Assembly: GCF_003234185.1 (NCBI RefSeq)
Contig: NZ_QKSM01000002.1
Coordinates: 62,001-126,000 of the forward strand
Length of the DNA stretch: 64,000 nucleotides
Direction: 5' to 3'
Source: Curtobacterium sp. MCSS17_008
GTDB taxonomy: Bacteria; Actinomycetota; Actinomycetes; Actinomycetales; Microbacteriaceae
In this document: positions 33,097 to 40,305 of the stretch, piece after piece
Numbering within the stretch: position 1 is the first letter of the stretch
How the letters are laid out: each line of letters opens with the position of its first letter
Notes under the pieces: model-generated
What the model saw: only the letters and a program-made list of their open reading frames with translations
Told to the model about the DNA's origin: nothing
Database searches by the model: none
Made by a program: the position numbers and the translations under genes

Positions 33097-33564
33097 TCAG
33101 GCCAGCAGCGACGCGACGTGCGCGACCGCCAGGCGGTAGCCGTCGGCACCCGCGCCGGCGATCACTGCGGTGGCGGCGGTCGCGACGTGGTCGACGTGCC
33201 GGAACGGCTCCCGCTTCCACGTGTTCGACAGGTGCACCTCGACGACGGGGACGCCCAGGGCCTCGACCGCGTCGTGCAGGGCGACCGAGGTGTGCGCGTA
33301 CGCGGCGGGGTTGATGACGACGCCCGCGAAGTCGTCGAGCGCCTCGTGCAGCCACTCGACGAGCTCGCCCTCGCGGTTGGTCTGCCGGAAGTCCGCCTCG
33401 AGGTCGTGCACGGCCGCCTCGGTGTGCACGATCGCCTCGAGCTCGGCGAGTGTCACGGTGCCGTACTGTGCCGGGTCGCGGCGCCCGAGGATGTCGAGGT
33501 TCGGCCCGTTCAGGACGAGGATCCGCCGCGGACGCGTCGTGGTGTCGGTGACCGGCTCGCTCAT
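33097..33564 (-). CDS. aroQ: Type II 3-dehydroquinate dehydratase
   Basis: A 155-residue shikimate pathway enzyme that dehydrates 3-dehydroquinate. The N-terminal LVLNGPNLDILGRRDPAQYG carries the catalytic Arg and Tyr, the NPAAYAHTSVAL block binds substrate, and EVHLSNTWKREPFRHVDH contains the catalytic His. Type II enzymes form dodecamers. The first ten residues (MSEPVTDTTT) are a flexible extension. It stands alone and is divergent from the symporter gene. Confidence 0.96.
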   Translation of the reverse strand: MSEPVTDTTTRPRRILVLNGPNLDILGRRDPAQYGTVTLAELEAIVHTEAAVHDLEADFRQTNREGELVEWLHEALDDFAGVVINPAAYAHTSVALHDAVEALGVPVVEVHLSNTWKREPFRHVDHVATAATAVIAGAGADGYRLAVAHVASLLA

Positions 33565-33618
33565 GGGGAGAGCCTACCGAGCAGGAGGGCGGACGGGACG
33601 GCGATCCATGCCCCGGCT

Positions 33619-33634
33619 ATGTGAACGGTCACAT
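33619..33634 (+). promoter_or_regulatory. LacI-like operator upstream of the symporter gene
   Basis: ATGTGAACGGTCACAT is a 16-bp inverted repeat with a 4-bp centre. Its core GTGAACGGTCAC (33621-33632) differs by one base from the palindrome GTGAACGTTCAC at 47973-47984. A degenerate second copy, gtgtaacgttccc, follows at about 33639. The centre is about 75 bp before the symporter start. Confidence 0.6.
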
Positions 33635-33682
33635 CGAGGTGTAACGTTCCCGTCCGGGTCGGCGCAGTTGCCGACTGCAACA

Positions 33683-33692
33683 CATCGATGTG
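33683..33692 (+). promoter_or_regulatory. ACATCGATGT palindrome in the symporter 5' region
   Basis: A perfect palindrome cacatcgatgtg (33681-33692) ends nine bases before the symporter start codon and overlaps the ribosome-binding region (ggag). Protein binding here could block translation initiation or transcription. Confidence 0.4.
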
Positions 33693-33700
33693 GAGATCGC

Positions 33701-35371
33701 ATGGTTCTCGCTGCGGCGACCAACGGGATCCGGCTCGAACTGGGCTGGGTCGACTACTTGATGATCATCGTGTACTTCGCGGTGGTCATCGGCATCGGGT
33801 TCACCGCCAGACGGCAGGTGCGCACGAGCATGGACTTCTTCCTGTCGGGCCGCTCGATGCCCGCCTGGATCACCGGCCTGGCCTTCGTCTCGGCGAACCT
33901 CGGCGCGACCGAGATCCTCGGCATGGCGGCGAACGGCGCCGAGATCGGCATGGCGACGCTGCACTACTACCTCATCGGCGCGGTGCCGGCGATGGTGTTC
34001 CTCGGCCTCGTGATGATGCCCTTCTACTACGGCTCCAAGGTCCGCTCGGTGCCGGAGTTCATGCTCCGCCGCTTCGGCAAGGCCCCGCACCTGGTGAACT
34101 CGATCGCCTTCGCGGTGTCGAACGTGCTCATCGCGGGCATCAACCTGTACGCCATGGCCATCGTCATCGAGGCGATGCTCGGCTGGCCGGAGTGGCTCGC
34201 CATCCTGGTGTCCGCCGCGTTCGTGCTCGCCTACATCACCCTCGGCGGCCTCTCGAGTGCGATCTATAACGAGGTCATGCAGTTCTTCGTGATCATCGCC
34301 GGCCTCGTGCCGCTGACGATCGTCGGCCTGCACCGCGTCGGCGGGTGGGGCGGCCTGACCGAGGCGATCAAGGAGACGCAGGGCGTGCAGCACCTGCAGA
34401 CCTGGGTCGGCACCGGCATCGGCGACGTGACGAACCCGATCGGGGCGAACTGGCTGGCGATCGTGCTCGGCCTCGGCTTCGTGCTGTCCTTCGGCTACTG
34501 GACGACGAACTTCACCGAGGTGCAGCGCGCGTTCTCGGCGAAGAACATGTCGGCCGCTCGTCGTACGCCGCTCATCGCCGCGATCCCGAAGCTCTTCATC
34601 CCCTTCATCGTCGTCGTCCCCGGTCTCATCGCCGCGGCGGTCGTCGGCAACCAGTTCGCCTCGGGTGAGCTCACCTACAACGACGCCATCCCGAAGCTCA
34701 TCCAGATGTACCTGCCGACGGGTGTGCTCGGCATCGCGGTCACGGGTCTGCTCGCATCGTTCATGGCGGGCATGGCGGCGAACGTGTCCTCGTTCAACAC
34801 CGTCTTCACCTACGACATCTGGCAGCGCTACATCAAGCCGAACATGCCGGACCTGCACTACCTGCAGACCGGTCGCTGGGTCACCGTCGTCGGCGTGGTC
34901 GTCGGCATCGGCACGGCGTTCCTCGCCGCGCAGGCCGGCAACATCATGACGTACATGCAGACGCTGTTCTCGTTCTTCAACGCTCCGCTGTTCGGTGTCT
35001 TCATCCTCGGCCTGCTCTGGAAGCGGATGACCACGCAGGGCGCGCTGTGGGGCTACGTGCTCGGCATCGTCACGCCGACCATCACGTGGATCGCCTACCT
35101 GGTGAACCCCTCGCTGTTCTCCACGGCCACGGCCGAGACGATGTACGGCGCGATCATCTCGTTCGTCACCGTCCTCGTCGTCGGCGTCCTGGTGTCGCTC
35201 GCGACGAAGCCGAAGGACGTGTCCGAGCTCGGCGGCCTGGTGTACGGCGTCGGCAAGATCGACATGACGGCGGGTGCCGTCGCGACCGACACCGCCTGGT
35301 ACCGCTCGCCCGCGCTGCTCGGCACGGTCGCGCTCGTGCTGTGCGTCGCCCTCTACCTGCCGTTCCTCTAG
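33701..35371 (+). CDS. Sodium:solute symporter (SSS family)
   Basis: A 556-residue secondary transporter with about 14 helices. Visible are DYLMIIVYFAVVIGIGFTAR, the DFFLSGRSMPAWITGLAFVS region that builds the sodium site, YITLGGLSSAIYNEVMQFF, and SFMAGMAANVSSFNTVFTYD, all typical of SSS family members of the sugar/vitamin branch. It imports a solute, probably a sugar or polyol, coupled to sodium. The small protein encoded 24 bp downstream probably works with it. An operator of LacI type lies upstream. Confidence 0.93.
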   Translation: MVLAAATNGIRLELGWVDYLMIIVYFAVVIGIGFTARRQVRTSMDFFLSGRSMPAWITGLAFVSANLGATEILGMAANGAEIGMATLHYYLIGAVPAMVFLGLVMMPFYYGSKVRSVPEFMLRRFGKAPHLVNSIAFAVSNVLIAGINLYAMAIVIEAMLGWPEWLAILVSAAFVLAYITLGGLSSAIYNEVMQFFVIIAGLVPLTIVGLHRVGGWGGLTEAIKETQGVQHLQTWVGTGIGDVTNPIGANWLAIVLGLGFVLSFGYWTTNFTEVQRAFSAKNMSAARRTPLIAAIPKLFIPFIVVVPGLIAAAVVGNQFASGELTYNDAIPKLIQMYLPTGVLGIAVTGLLASFMAGMAANVSSFNTVFTYDIWQRYIKPNMPDLHYLQTGRWVTVVGVVVGIGTAFLAAQAGNIMTYMQTLFSFFNAPLFGVFILGLLWKRMTTQGALWGYVLGIVTPTITWIAYLVNPSLFSTATAETMYGAIISFVTVLVVGVLVSLATKPKDVSELGGLVYGVGKIDMTAGAVATDTAWYRSPALLGTVALVLCVALYLPFL

Positions 35372-35395
35372 GCCCGGACCCGAAGGAGTACTCCC

Positions 35396-35722
35396 ATGCG
35401 TGAGGACACCACCACGTTCACCGAGGAGCAGGCGGCCCTCGTCCGCTCCACCCGCCGACTCGACCTGCGCCGGATCCTCGGCGGCCTGTTCGTGCTCTAC
35501 GGCGTGATCACCACGATCGTCGGCATCGTCCACTGGGACAGCGACCCGGAGAAGACCGGCGGCATCCACATCAACCTCTGGGTCGGGCTCTCGCTGCTCG
35601 TCGGCGGTCTGCTCTTCTTCCTGTGGGACCGGCTGAACCCGGTCTCGGCGGAGGACATCGTCGGCCAGGCCGAGGCCGAGGCGGACCAGCGTGCCGAGGG
35701 CGAGGGGCGCGAGCTCGCCTGA
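35396..35722 (+). CDS. Small two-helix membrane partner of the symporter
   Basis: A 108-residue protein with two transmembrane helices (ILGGLFVLYGVITTIVGIVH and INLWVGLSLLVGGLLFFLWD). A short acidic N-terminus precedes them and a Glu/Ala-rich tail follows. The AAGGAG site and 24-bp gap show co-transcription with the symporter. Similar small proteins are often found next to SSS transporters in actinobacteria and may stabilise them; that is inferred. Confidence 0.8.
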   Translation: MREDTTTFTEEQAALVRSTRRLDLRRILGGLFVLYGVITTIVGIVHWDSDPEKTGGIHINLWVGLSLLVGGLLFFLWDRLNPVSAEDIVGQAEAEADQRAEGEGRELA

Positions 35723-35744
35723 GCCGTCGCGCCCACGGGCGCCC

Positions 35745-35817
35745 GGTGAGAACGGGCGTACCTGGTGAGAACGGGCGTACCTCGTCGGTCGATCCGACCA
35801 GGTACGCCCGTTCTCGC
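35745..35817. repeat. Family-3 repeat: two 19-bp units and an inverted copy
   Basis: Two tandem copies of ggtgagaacgggcgtacct (35745-35763 and 35764-35782) are followed by tcggtcgatccga and an inverted copy aggtacgcccgttctcgc (35800-35817). The block can fold into a hairpin and follows the symporter operon. The same unit occurs four times at 13616-13691. Confidence 0.88.
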
Positions 35818-35937
35818 TTCCCACTTCGAGCGTTCTGGGAAAGAACGAACGGCCGGGAGGCGCGGGTCGGTTCCGCCACGGAACGGTTGCGCCCGGCTCG
35901 CAGCAGGGCCAGGTTGGTGGTGACGAAGGGAACCGCT

Positions 35938-36354
35938 GTGGAACAGATGGTGTTCATCAACCTGCCGGTCGCCGACCTCGACCGGGCGGTCGGCTTCTAC
36001 GAGGCGCTCGGGTACACGGTGGACCCGGAGTTCACCGACGAGACCGCCGCGTGCATCGTCGTGAGCAGCGCCGTGTACGTGATGCTCCTCACGCACGCGA
36101 AGTTCCAGGAGTTCACCGACAAGACGATCGCCGACCCGGGCACGATCGAGGTGATCAACTCCCTCAGCGCCGCCTCGAAGGACGAGGTGCACCGGATCGT
36201 CGACGCCGCCGTGCTGCACGGCGGGAACGAGGACCGGCCGGAGATGGACCTCGGCTCCATGTACCAGCGGAGCTTCACCGACCCCGACGGGCACCGGTGG
36301 GAGTACGTGTGGATGGACCAGCAGGCGATGACCGACGGTCCGCCCGCGGAGTGA
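35938..36354 (+). CDS. VOC family (glyoxalase-like) protein
   Basis: A 138-residue protein of the vicinal oxygen chelate superfamily. The first module reads VFINLPVADLDRAVGFYEAL and the C-terminus has FTDPDGHRWEYVWMD, with Glu and His candidates for a metal site. Members include extradiol dioxygenases and lyases; this subgroup (lactoylglutathione-lyase-like) often has no known substrate. The GTG at 35938 has an AAGGGA site; the ATG three codons later is an alternative. Confidence 0.87.
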   Translation: MEQMVFINLPVADLDRAVGFYEALGYTVDPEFTDETAACIVVSSAVYVMLLTHAKFQEFTDKTIADPGTIEVINSLSAASKDEVHRIVDAAVLHGGNEDRPEMDLGSMYQRSFTDPDGHRWEYVWMDQQAMTDGPPAE

Positions 36355-36389
36355 CGCCGCCCGTCGGTCGTCCACGCCAGGATGGGGTG

Positions 36390-37007
36390 GTGAGCACCGA
36401 TCCCGCGGCCGCACCGTCCTCCGACCTCGTGATCGGCGAGGACGGTCTCGCCCGTCCGGTGTGGGCCTCGGTCGACCCGGTGCTCCGCGCGTACTACGAC
36501 GTGGAGTGGGGCATGCCGGTCCGCGACGAGCGCGGGGTGTTCGAGCGGCTCTCGCTCGAGGCGTTCCAGTCCGGACTGTCGTGGCGCACCATCCTCGCGA
36601 AGCGGCCGGCGTTCCGCGCGGCCTTCGCCGACTTCGACCCCGATGCGGTCGCCGGGTTCGACGAGGACGACGTCGCACGCCTGATGGCGGACGCCGGCAT
36701 CGTCCGGAACCAGGCGAAGATCCGGGCGACGATCACGAACGCGAACGCGACGGTGGCGCTCCGGGCCGACGGCGGCCTGGCCGACCTGGTCTGGTCGTTC
36801 CGCCCCGCCGAGACGCCCGCCCCGCGGACCGCGGCCGAGGTCCCGACGACGTCGCCGGAGTCCGTGGCGCTCTCGAAGGCGCTCCGGAAGCGGGGCTTCG
36901 CGTTCGTCGGGCCGACGACGATGCACGCGCTGATGGAGGCACTGGGCATCGTCGACACCCACCTGGTCGGCAGCCACCGACGCGGCACCTCCGGCGTCTG
37001 GGACTGA
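36390..37007 (+). CDS. tag: DNA-3-methyladenine glycosylase I, lacking the zinc snap
   Basis: A 205-residue helix-hairpin-helix base-excision enzyme of the Tag family. Conserved blocks are EWGMPVRDERGVFERLSLEAF, QSGLSWRTILAKRPAFR, DAGIVRNQAKIRATITNANA and ALRKRGFAFVGPTTMHA. The residues that hold zinc in E. coli Tag are mostly changed: the RCGW Cys region reads RPVW, YHD reads YYD, and the final Cys region reads GSHRR. Catalytic Glu (LSLEAFQSGLSW) is present. The start is uncertain by one codon (GTG at 36387 or 36390). Confidence 0.88.
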   Translation: MSTDPAAAPSSDLVIGEDGLARPVWASVDPVLRAYYDVEWGMPVRDERGVFERLSLEAFQSGLSWRTILAKRPAFRAAFADFDPDAVAGFDEDDVARLMADAGIVRNQAKIRATITNANATVALRADGGLADLVWSFRPAETPAPRTAAEVPTTSPESVALSKALRKRGFAFVGPTTMHALMEALGIVDTHLVGSHRRGTSGVWD

Positions 37008-37017
37008 TCCGTCGCGC

Positions 37018-37488
37018 TCAGGTGAGCGGGAGCTGCATCTGCGTCGCGGTGACGCGGTACCCGAGCGCCGCGTACAGGTCCTGCGCGCCGGTGTTGTAGC
37101 CGAAGACGTTGAGCCCGATGCTCGTGGCTCCGTTCTCGCGGGCGACCCGGTGCCCAGCCTCGATCGCGCGTCGTGCGTGTCCGCGGCGGCGGTGCTCCTC
37201 GTCGACCTCGACGTCGAACACCCACCACTCGGTGCTGCCCGCGCTGAACGGACCGATCCACAGGTACCCGACGACGGCGTCATCGTCGTCGACCACGTCC
37301 CACACGAAGTGCTCCGGGAGGGGAGCGCCGTCCGGGAACCACTGGTCGAGCGAGCGCTGCTGGTTCGCCTCCGCCTGCTCGCGGGACTCACCGGCGCGCA
37401 CGCGCGACTCGACGTACTCCGCCATCGTGCGGTCGAGCCAAGCCGGGATCGCCGACGCGGGCATCGGGACGAGTCGCGTGCCGGTCAC
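37018..37488 (-). CDS. GNAT N-acetyltransferase
   Basis: A 156-residue acetyl-CoA-dependent acetyltransferase. The CoA loop is DEEHRRRGHARRAIEAGHR (the R/QxxGxA motif), preceded by the strand WWVFDVEVD, and the C-terminal motif is LNVFGYNTGAQDLYAALGY. The substrate is unknown. The GTG start overlaps the stop of the LysR-like gene, so the two genes form an operon. Confidence 0.9.
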   Translation of the reverse strand: MTGTRLVPMPASAIPAWLDRTMAEYVESRVRAGESREQAEANQQRSLDQWFPDGAPLPEHFVWDVVDDDDAVVGYLWIGPFSAGSTEWWVFDVEVDEEHRRRGHARRAIEAGHRVARENGATSIGLNVFGYNTGAQDLYAALGYRVTATQMQLPLT

Positions 37489-38237
37489 CGGTTGCCCTTG
37501 GACCCGCGCTTCGGCTTGCCGTTGCCGAGCCGCTGGGTGCCCGGGCGTCCGGAGCCGCGCGGCTTCCGGGCGCCCTTGCCCCCGGCCTTGCCACCGGAGG
37601 CCTGCTTCGCGGTGGCCTTGCCGCCGCCGGAACCACCACGGGACCCACGCGTGCCGCCGTCGTCCGCGCGACCCGTGCCTCCCGGACGGTCCGCTGCGTT
37701 CCGCGAACTGTTGGCGGTGCGGCCCCGGACGACGCCGATGAACTCCTCGGTGGTGTCGGATGCGTCGGCGTCCCGCCACACGAGCGCGATGCGGGTGCCG
37801 TCGGCCCCGTCGAGCGGCTTGGCGACGAGGTCCTTGCGGCTGGCGGCGCGGAAGAGCGACTGCGGGAGCACGACCACCCCGACGTTGGCCTCGACCAGGT
37901 CGAGCGCACCGGACACGTCCGCCGGGACCGGACCGGCGTCGACGACGTGCACGTCGGCGAGGTCGGCCTCGGTCACCGTGTCGGCGGTCGAGAGGGGACC
38001 GTCCTTCGGCATCGCGACGACCGCGGTCTCGGTCCAGAGCGGGATGGCGTTGAGGTGCGCGCCGACGGGCATCCGCGCGAAGGCCATGTCGGCCTCGCCC
38101 GTGAGCGCGTCGTCGACGCCGTCGGGGCCGATCGGCAGCAGGCCGAGCTCGGCGTCCGGGAAGCGTTCCCGCCAGACCCGGACCCACTTCGCGGGGGAGA
38201 CCCCCGGGACGAAGGCGATGGTGAGGGCCGCGGTCAT
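37485..38237 (-). CDS. LysR-type substrate-binding domain protein with basic tail
   Basis: A 250-residue protein made of a LysR effector domain only (about residues 5-180), starting ALTIAFVPGVSPAKWVRVWR where a full LysR protein would have its HTH before. The ligand-binding pattern is visible in DMAFARMPVGAHLNAIPLW and VGVVVLPQSLFRAASR. It lacks a DNA-binding domain. The C-terminal 70 residues are Gly/Lys/Arg-rich (GKATAKQASGGKAGGKGARK), like a nucleic-acid-binding tail. The tail includes a family-1 repeat remnant (DRPGGTGR). It is divergent from DUF5997. Confidence 0.8.
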   Translation of the reverse strand: MTAALTIAFVPGVSPAKWVRVWRERFPDAELGLLPIGPDGVDDALTGEADMAFARMPVGAHLNAIPLWTETAVVAMPKDGPLSTADTVTEADLADVHVVDAGPVPADVSGALDLVEANVGVVVLPQSLFRAASRKDLVAKPLDGADGTRIALVWRDADASDTTEEFIGVVRGRTANSSRNAADRPGGTGRADDGGTRGSRGGSGGGKATAKQASGGKAGGKGARKPRGSGRPGTQRLGNGKPKRGSKGNR

Positions 38238-38270
38238 GCAACCGAGTGTAGGGGCCGTACCCTTGTACCC
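38238..38270. promoter_or_regulatory. 33-bp divergent promoter gap
   Basis: Only 33 bp separate the start codons of the LysR-like and DUF5997 genes. It contains the direct repeat gtaccc-tt-gtaccc. There is no room for two separate promoters and ribosome sites, so at least one transcript is probably leaderless. Confidence 0.5.
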
Positions 38271-38660
38271 ATGGCGCAGGAACAGACGATGAAGCCGGAG
38301 ACGGCTGCGAAGAAGCTCGGCATCCTGCTGGCGGCAGCCCCGGAGTCGTTCCGCGCGGAGCCGGTCACGCGGACCGCCTTCGACGAGCTCCGCACGCAGC
38401 CGCCGACGTGGCTCGAGGAGCTCCGGCGCGACGGACCGCACCCGCGCCCCGTGGTCGCGCAGAAGCTCGGCGTGTCCATCTCCGGGCTCGTCCGCGCCGG
38501 CGTCGACGAGCCGCTGACCACCGCCGAGATCAAGGCGCTGCTGCAGGAGATGCCCGAGTGGCTCGTCCGCGAGCGTGCGACCCAGGCCGAGGTGCACGCC
38601 GAGAACGCCCGCGTGAAGCAGGAGCGGGCGGAGAAGGCCGCCGCGCGCGCCCAGGACTGA
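38271..38660 (+). CDS. DUF5997 family protein
   Basis: A 129-residue actinobacterial protein of the DUF5997 family, function unknown. Blocks are MKPETAAKKLGILLAAAP, DELRTQPPTWLEELRRDGPH, VVAQKLGVSISGLVRAGVDE and TAEIKALLQEMPEWL. The last approximately 20 residues are helical and charged (KQERAEKAAARAQ). The middle resembles a small helix-turn-helix. It is divergent from the LysR-like gene, and this pairing is known elsewhere in actinobacteria. No ribosome site is visible, so translation is probably leaderless. Confidence 0.8.
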   Translation: MAQEQTMKPETAAKKLGILLAAAPESFRAEPVTRTAFDELRTQPPTWLEELRRDGPHPRPVVAQKLGVSISGLVRAGVDEPLTTAEIKALLQEMPEWLVRERATQAEVHAENARVKQERAEKAAARAQD

Positions 38661-38675
38661 CCCACCGGATCCACC

Positions 38676-39191
38676 GTGACCGCCGTGCACGAGACCGTCG
38701 CCGACGCGATGCTCGTCGTGCCGCAGTTCGCATCGGTGTGCTGCATCGTCGGTGACCGGTACCGGCCCCGCCCCGCCGTCATCGTGCCCGCGACCGTGAT
38801 GCTCGTGGCGATGCTCCTGCCCGTCGTCCAGGCGGGGACGTCGTGGACACTGCTGGCCGCGACGGTCCTGCTGCTCCTCGCGCCGCTGCCGGTCGTGCGT
38901 CGCCGCCGACCGGACGGCCGCCGCGCGGAGCCGATGGACGTGCACCGGGCGCTGTCCTCGGTCGTCATGGCCGGCATGCTCCTGACGGGGCACGCCAGCG
39001 GCCTCACCGACGGACACACCGGGCACGGGATCGCGCTCTCGGCGGTGCTCGGTGCCGGCGTCATCGGCTACTGCGCGTTCAGCGGCTGGCTGCTCCGGTA
39101 CGAGTGGGCGCGTGAGGACCGCCGTGCCGTCCGGAGCGGCGAGGTGTTCGCGATGACCGTCGCCGTGGTCGGGATGACGCTGGCGATGTAG
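38676..39191 (+). CDS. Hypothetical multi-helix membrane protein
   Basis: A 171-residue membrane protein with about five helices (VIVPATVMLVAMLLPVV; LLAATVLLLLAPLPVV; ALSSVVMAGMLLTGHAS; IALSAVLGAGVIGYCAF; MTVAVVGMTLAM). It is unusually rich in Met and has His near the helix ends (GHASGLTDGHTGHG), which could suggest a metal-related role, but no family is recognised. It begins with GTG 15 bp after the DUF5997 gene, so the two may be co-transcribed. Confidence 0.65.
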   Translation: MTAVHETVADAMLVVPQFASVCCIVGDRYRPRPAVIVPATVMLVAMLLPVVQAGTSWTLLAATVLLLLAPLPVVRRRRPDGRRAEPMDVHRALSSVVMAGMLLTGHASGLTDGHTGHGIALSAVLGAGVIGYCAFSGWLLRYEWAREDRRAVRSGEVFAMTVAVVGMTLAM

Positions 39192-39222
39192 CGGTGGCGT
39201 CGTCCAGCGGTAACGTCAGGGC

Positions 39223-39750
39223 GTGTCCGACCGTCCCGTCCGCCGCCCCGACCCCGCTCCGCGTCTCGACGATGTCGACGAGCGCATCCTCTGGACCCTC
39301 GCCGCCGATGCCAGGATGCCGAACAACCGGCTCGCCGCCGCGGTGGGCGTAGCCCCGTCGACCTGCCTCACCCGGGTGCGGGCGCTCGAGGACGCGGGGC
39401 TCATCCGCGGGTACCGCGCGGACGTCGACGTCGCGAAGCTCGGGTTCGCGATCGAGGCGATGGTGTCCGTGCGGGTGCACGCAGCCGCTCGGCACGAGCT
39501 CCGGGACTTCGCGAAGCGCCTGCTCCGCGTGCCGGTCGTGCAGGACGTCTCGTTCCTGGCCGGCGACAAGGACTTCCTCGTGCACATCGCCTGCACCTCG
39601 ACCGAGCAGCTGCGGGACTTCGTCGCGGACGAGCTCAGCGGGGACCCGGCGGTGGCGACGACGCAGACGAACATCGTGTTCGAGCGGCTCGTCGCCGACC
39701 GGGCGCACCAGGGCCGCTCGTTCGACGAGCTCCGGCGCTGGCGCGCCTGA
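39223..39750 (+). CDS. Lrp/AsnC family transcriptional regulator
   Basis: A 175-residue feast/famine regulator. The N-terminal helix-turn-helix (about 18-65) has DERILWTLAADARMPNNRLA and AVGVAPSTCLTRVRALEDAG, then RGYRADVDVAKLGFAIEAMV. The C-terminal RAM domain binds amino acids. Such proteins often control amino-acid transport or catabolism. No obvious target is divergent here. The GTG start at 39223 begins MSDRPVRRPD. Confidence 0.92.
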   Translation: MSDRPVRRPDPAPRLDDVDERILWTLAADARMPNNRLAAAVGVAPSTCLTRVRALEDAGLIRGYRADVDVAKLGFAIEAMVSVRVHAAARHELRDFAKRLLRVPVVQDVSFLAGDKDFLVHIACTSTEQLRDFVADELSGDPAVATTQTNIVFERLVADRAHQGRSFDELRRWRA

Positions 39751-39759
39751 ACCGGCGGT

Positions 39760-40194
39760 CTACCGGCGCGTGCGGGTCATCGGCACGTGGGGGATGGCGT
39801 CCTCGAGGAAGTCGTCCCCGGACCGGACGAACCCGAACCGGCCGTACCACTGCTCGAGGTGCGCCTGGGCGTTGATCGCGATCGAGGGGGAGCGCGACTC
39901 GGCGATCGCCGCCTCCATGAGCTGCGCTCCGAGACCCTGCGAACGGGCGTGCCGGGCCGTGGCGACACGTCCGATGCGCTCGGTGCCGTCGTGCTCGCGG
40001 AGCAGGCGGAGGGTCGCGTCGACGGTGCCCCGACCCGCCCAGAACTGCAGCGTGCCGGGCTCGAGGTCGCGACCGTCGATGTCCGGGTACGCACACTCCT
40101 GCTCGACGACGAAGACGTCCTGCCGCAGGCGGAGGATCTCGTGCAGCGTCACGATGTCGAGGTTGCGCGTCGGGGCGTTGAAGATCGAGACCAC
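39760..40194 (-). CDS. ElaA-like GNAT acetyltransferase
   Basis: A 144-residue GNAT of the ElaA group. Motifs are LHEILRLRQDVFVVEQECAY (typical ElaA N-terminal block), DATLRLLREHDGTERIGRVA, the acetyl-CoA loop ARHARSQGLGAQLMEAAI, and QWYGRFGFVRSGDDF. The substrate is unknown. Start is GTG. It is convergent with the Lrp gene and divergent from the large secreted-protein gene. Confidence 0.88.
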   Translation of the reverse strand: MVSIFNAPTRNLDIVTLHEILRLRQDVFVVEQECAYPDIDGRDLEPGTLQFWAGRGTVDATLRLLREHDGTERIGRVATARHARSQGLGAQLMEAAIAESRSPSIAINAQAHLEQWYGRFGFVRSGDDFLEDAIPHVPMTRTRR

Positions 40195-40305
40195 GTCCGG
40201 CCTTTCCTGAGAGTTCTTCCCGAATCCGGGTGTGGTCCGGGAACGGTCGGCGTACAGTGCCGGTCAACCACTCTACGTGCGCAGCCGAGATCAGGAGGTG
40301 AGCGC

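Noticed and set aside
33629-35824. Long minus-strand open frame opposite the symporter gene
   Set aside because: It is antisense to the well-supported symporter and its partner and has Asp/Glu/His/Arg-rich shadow composition without any motif.
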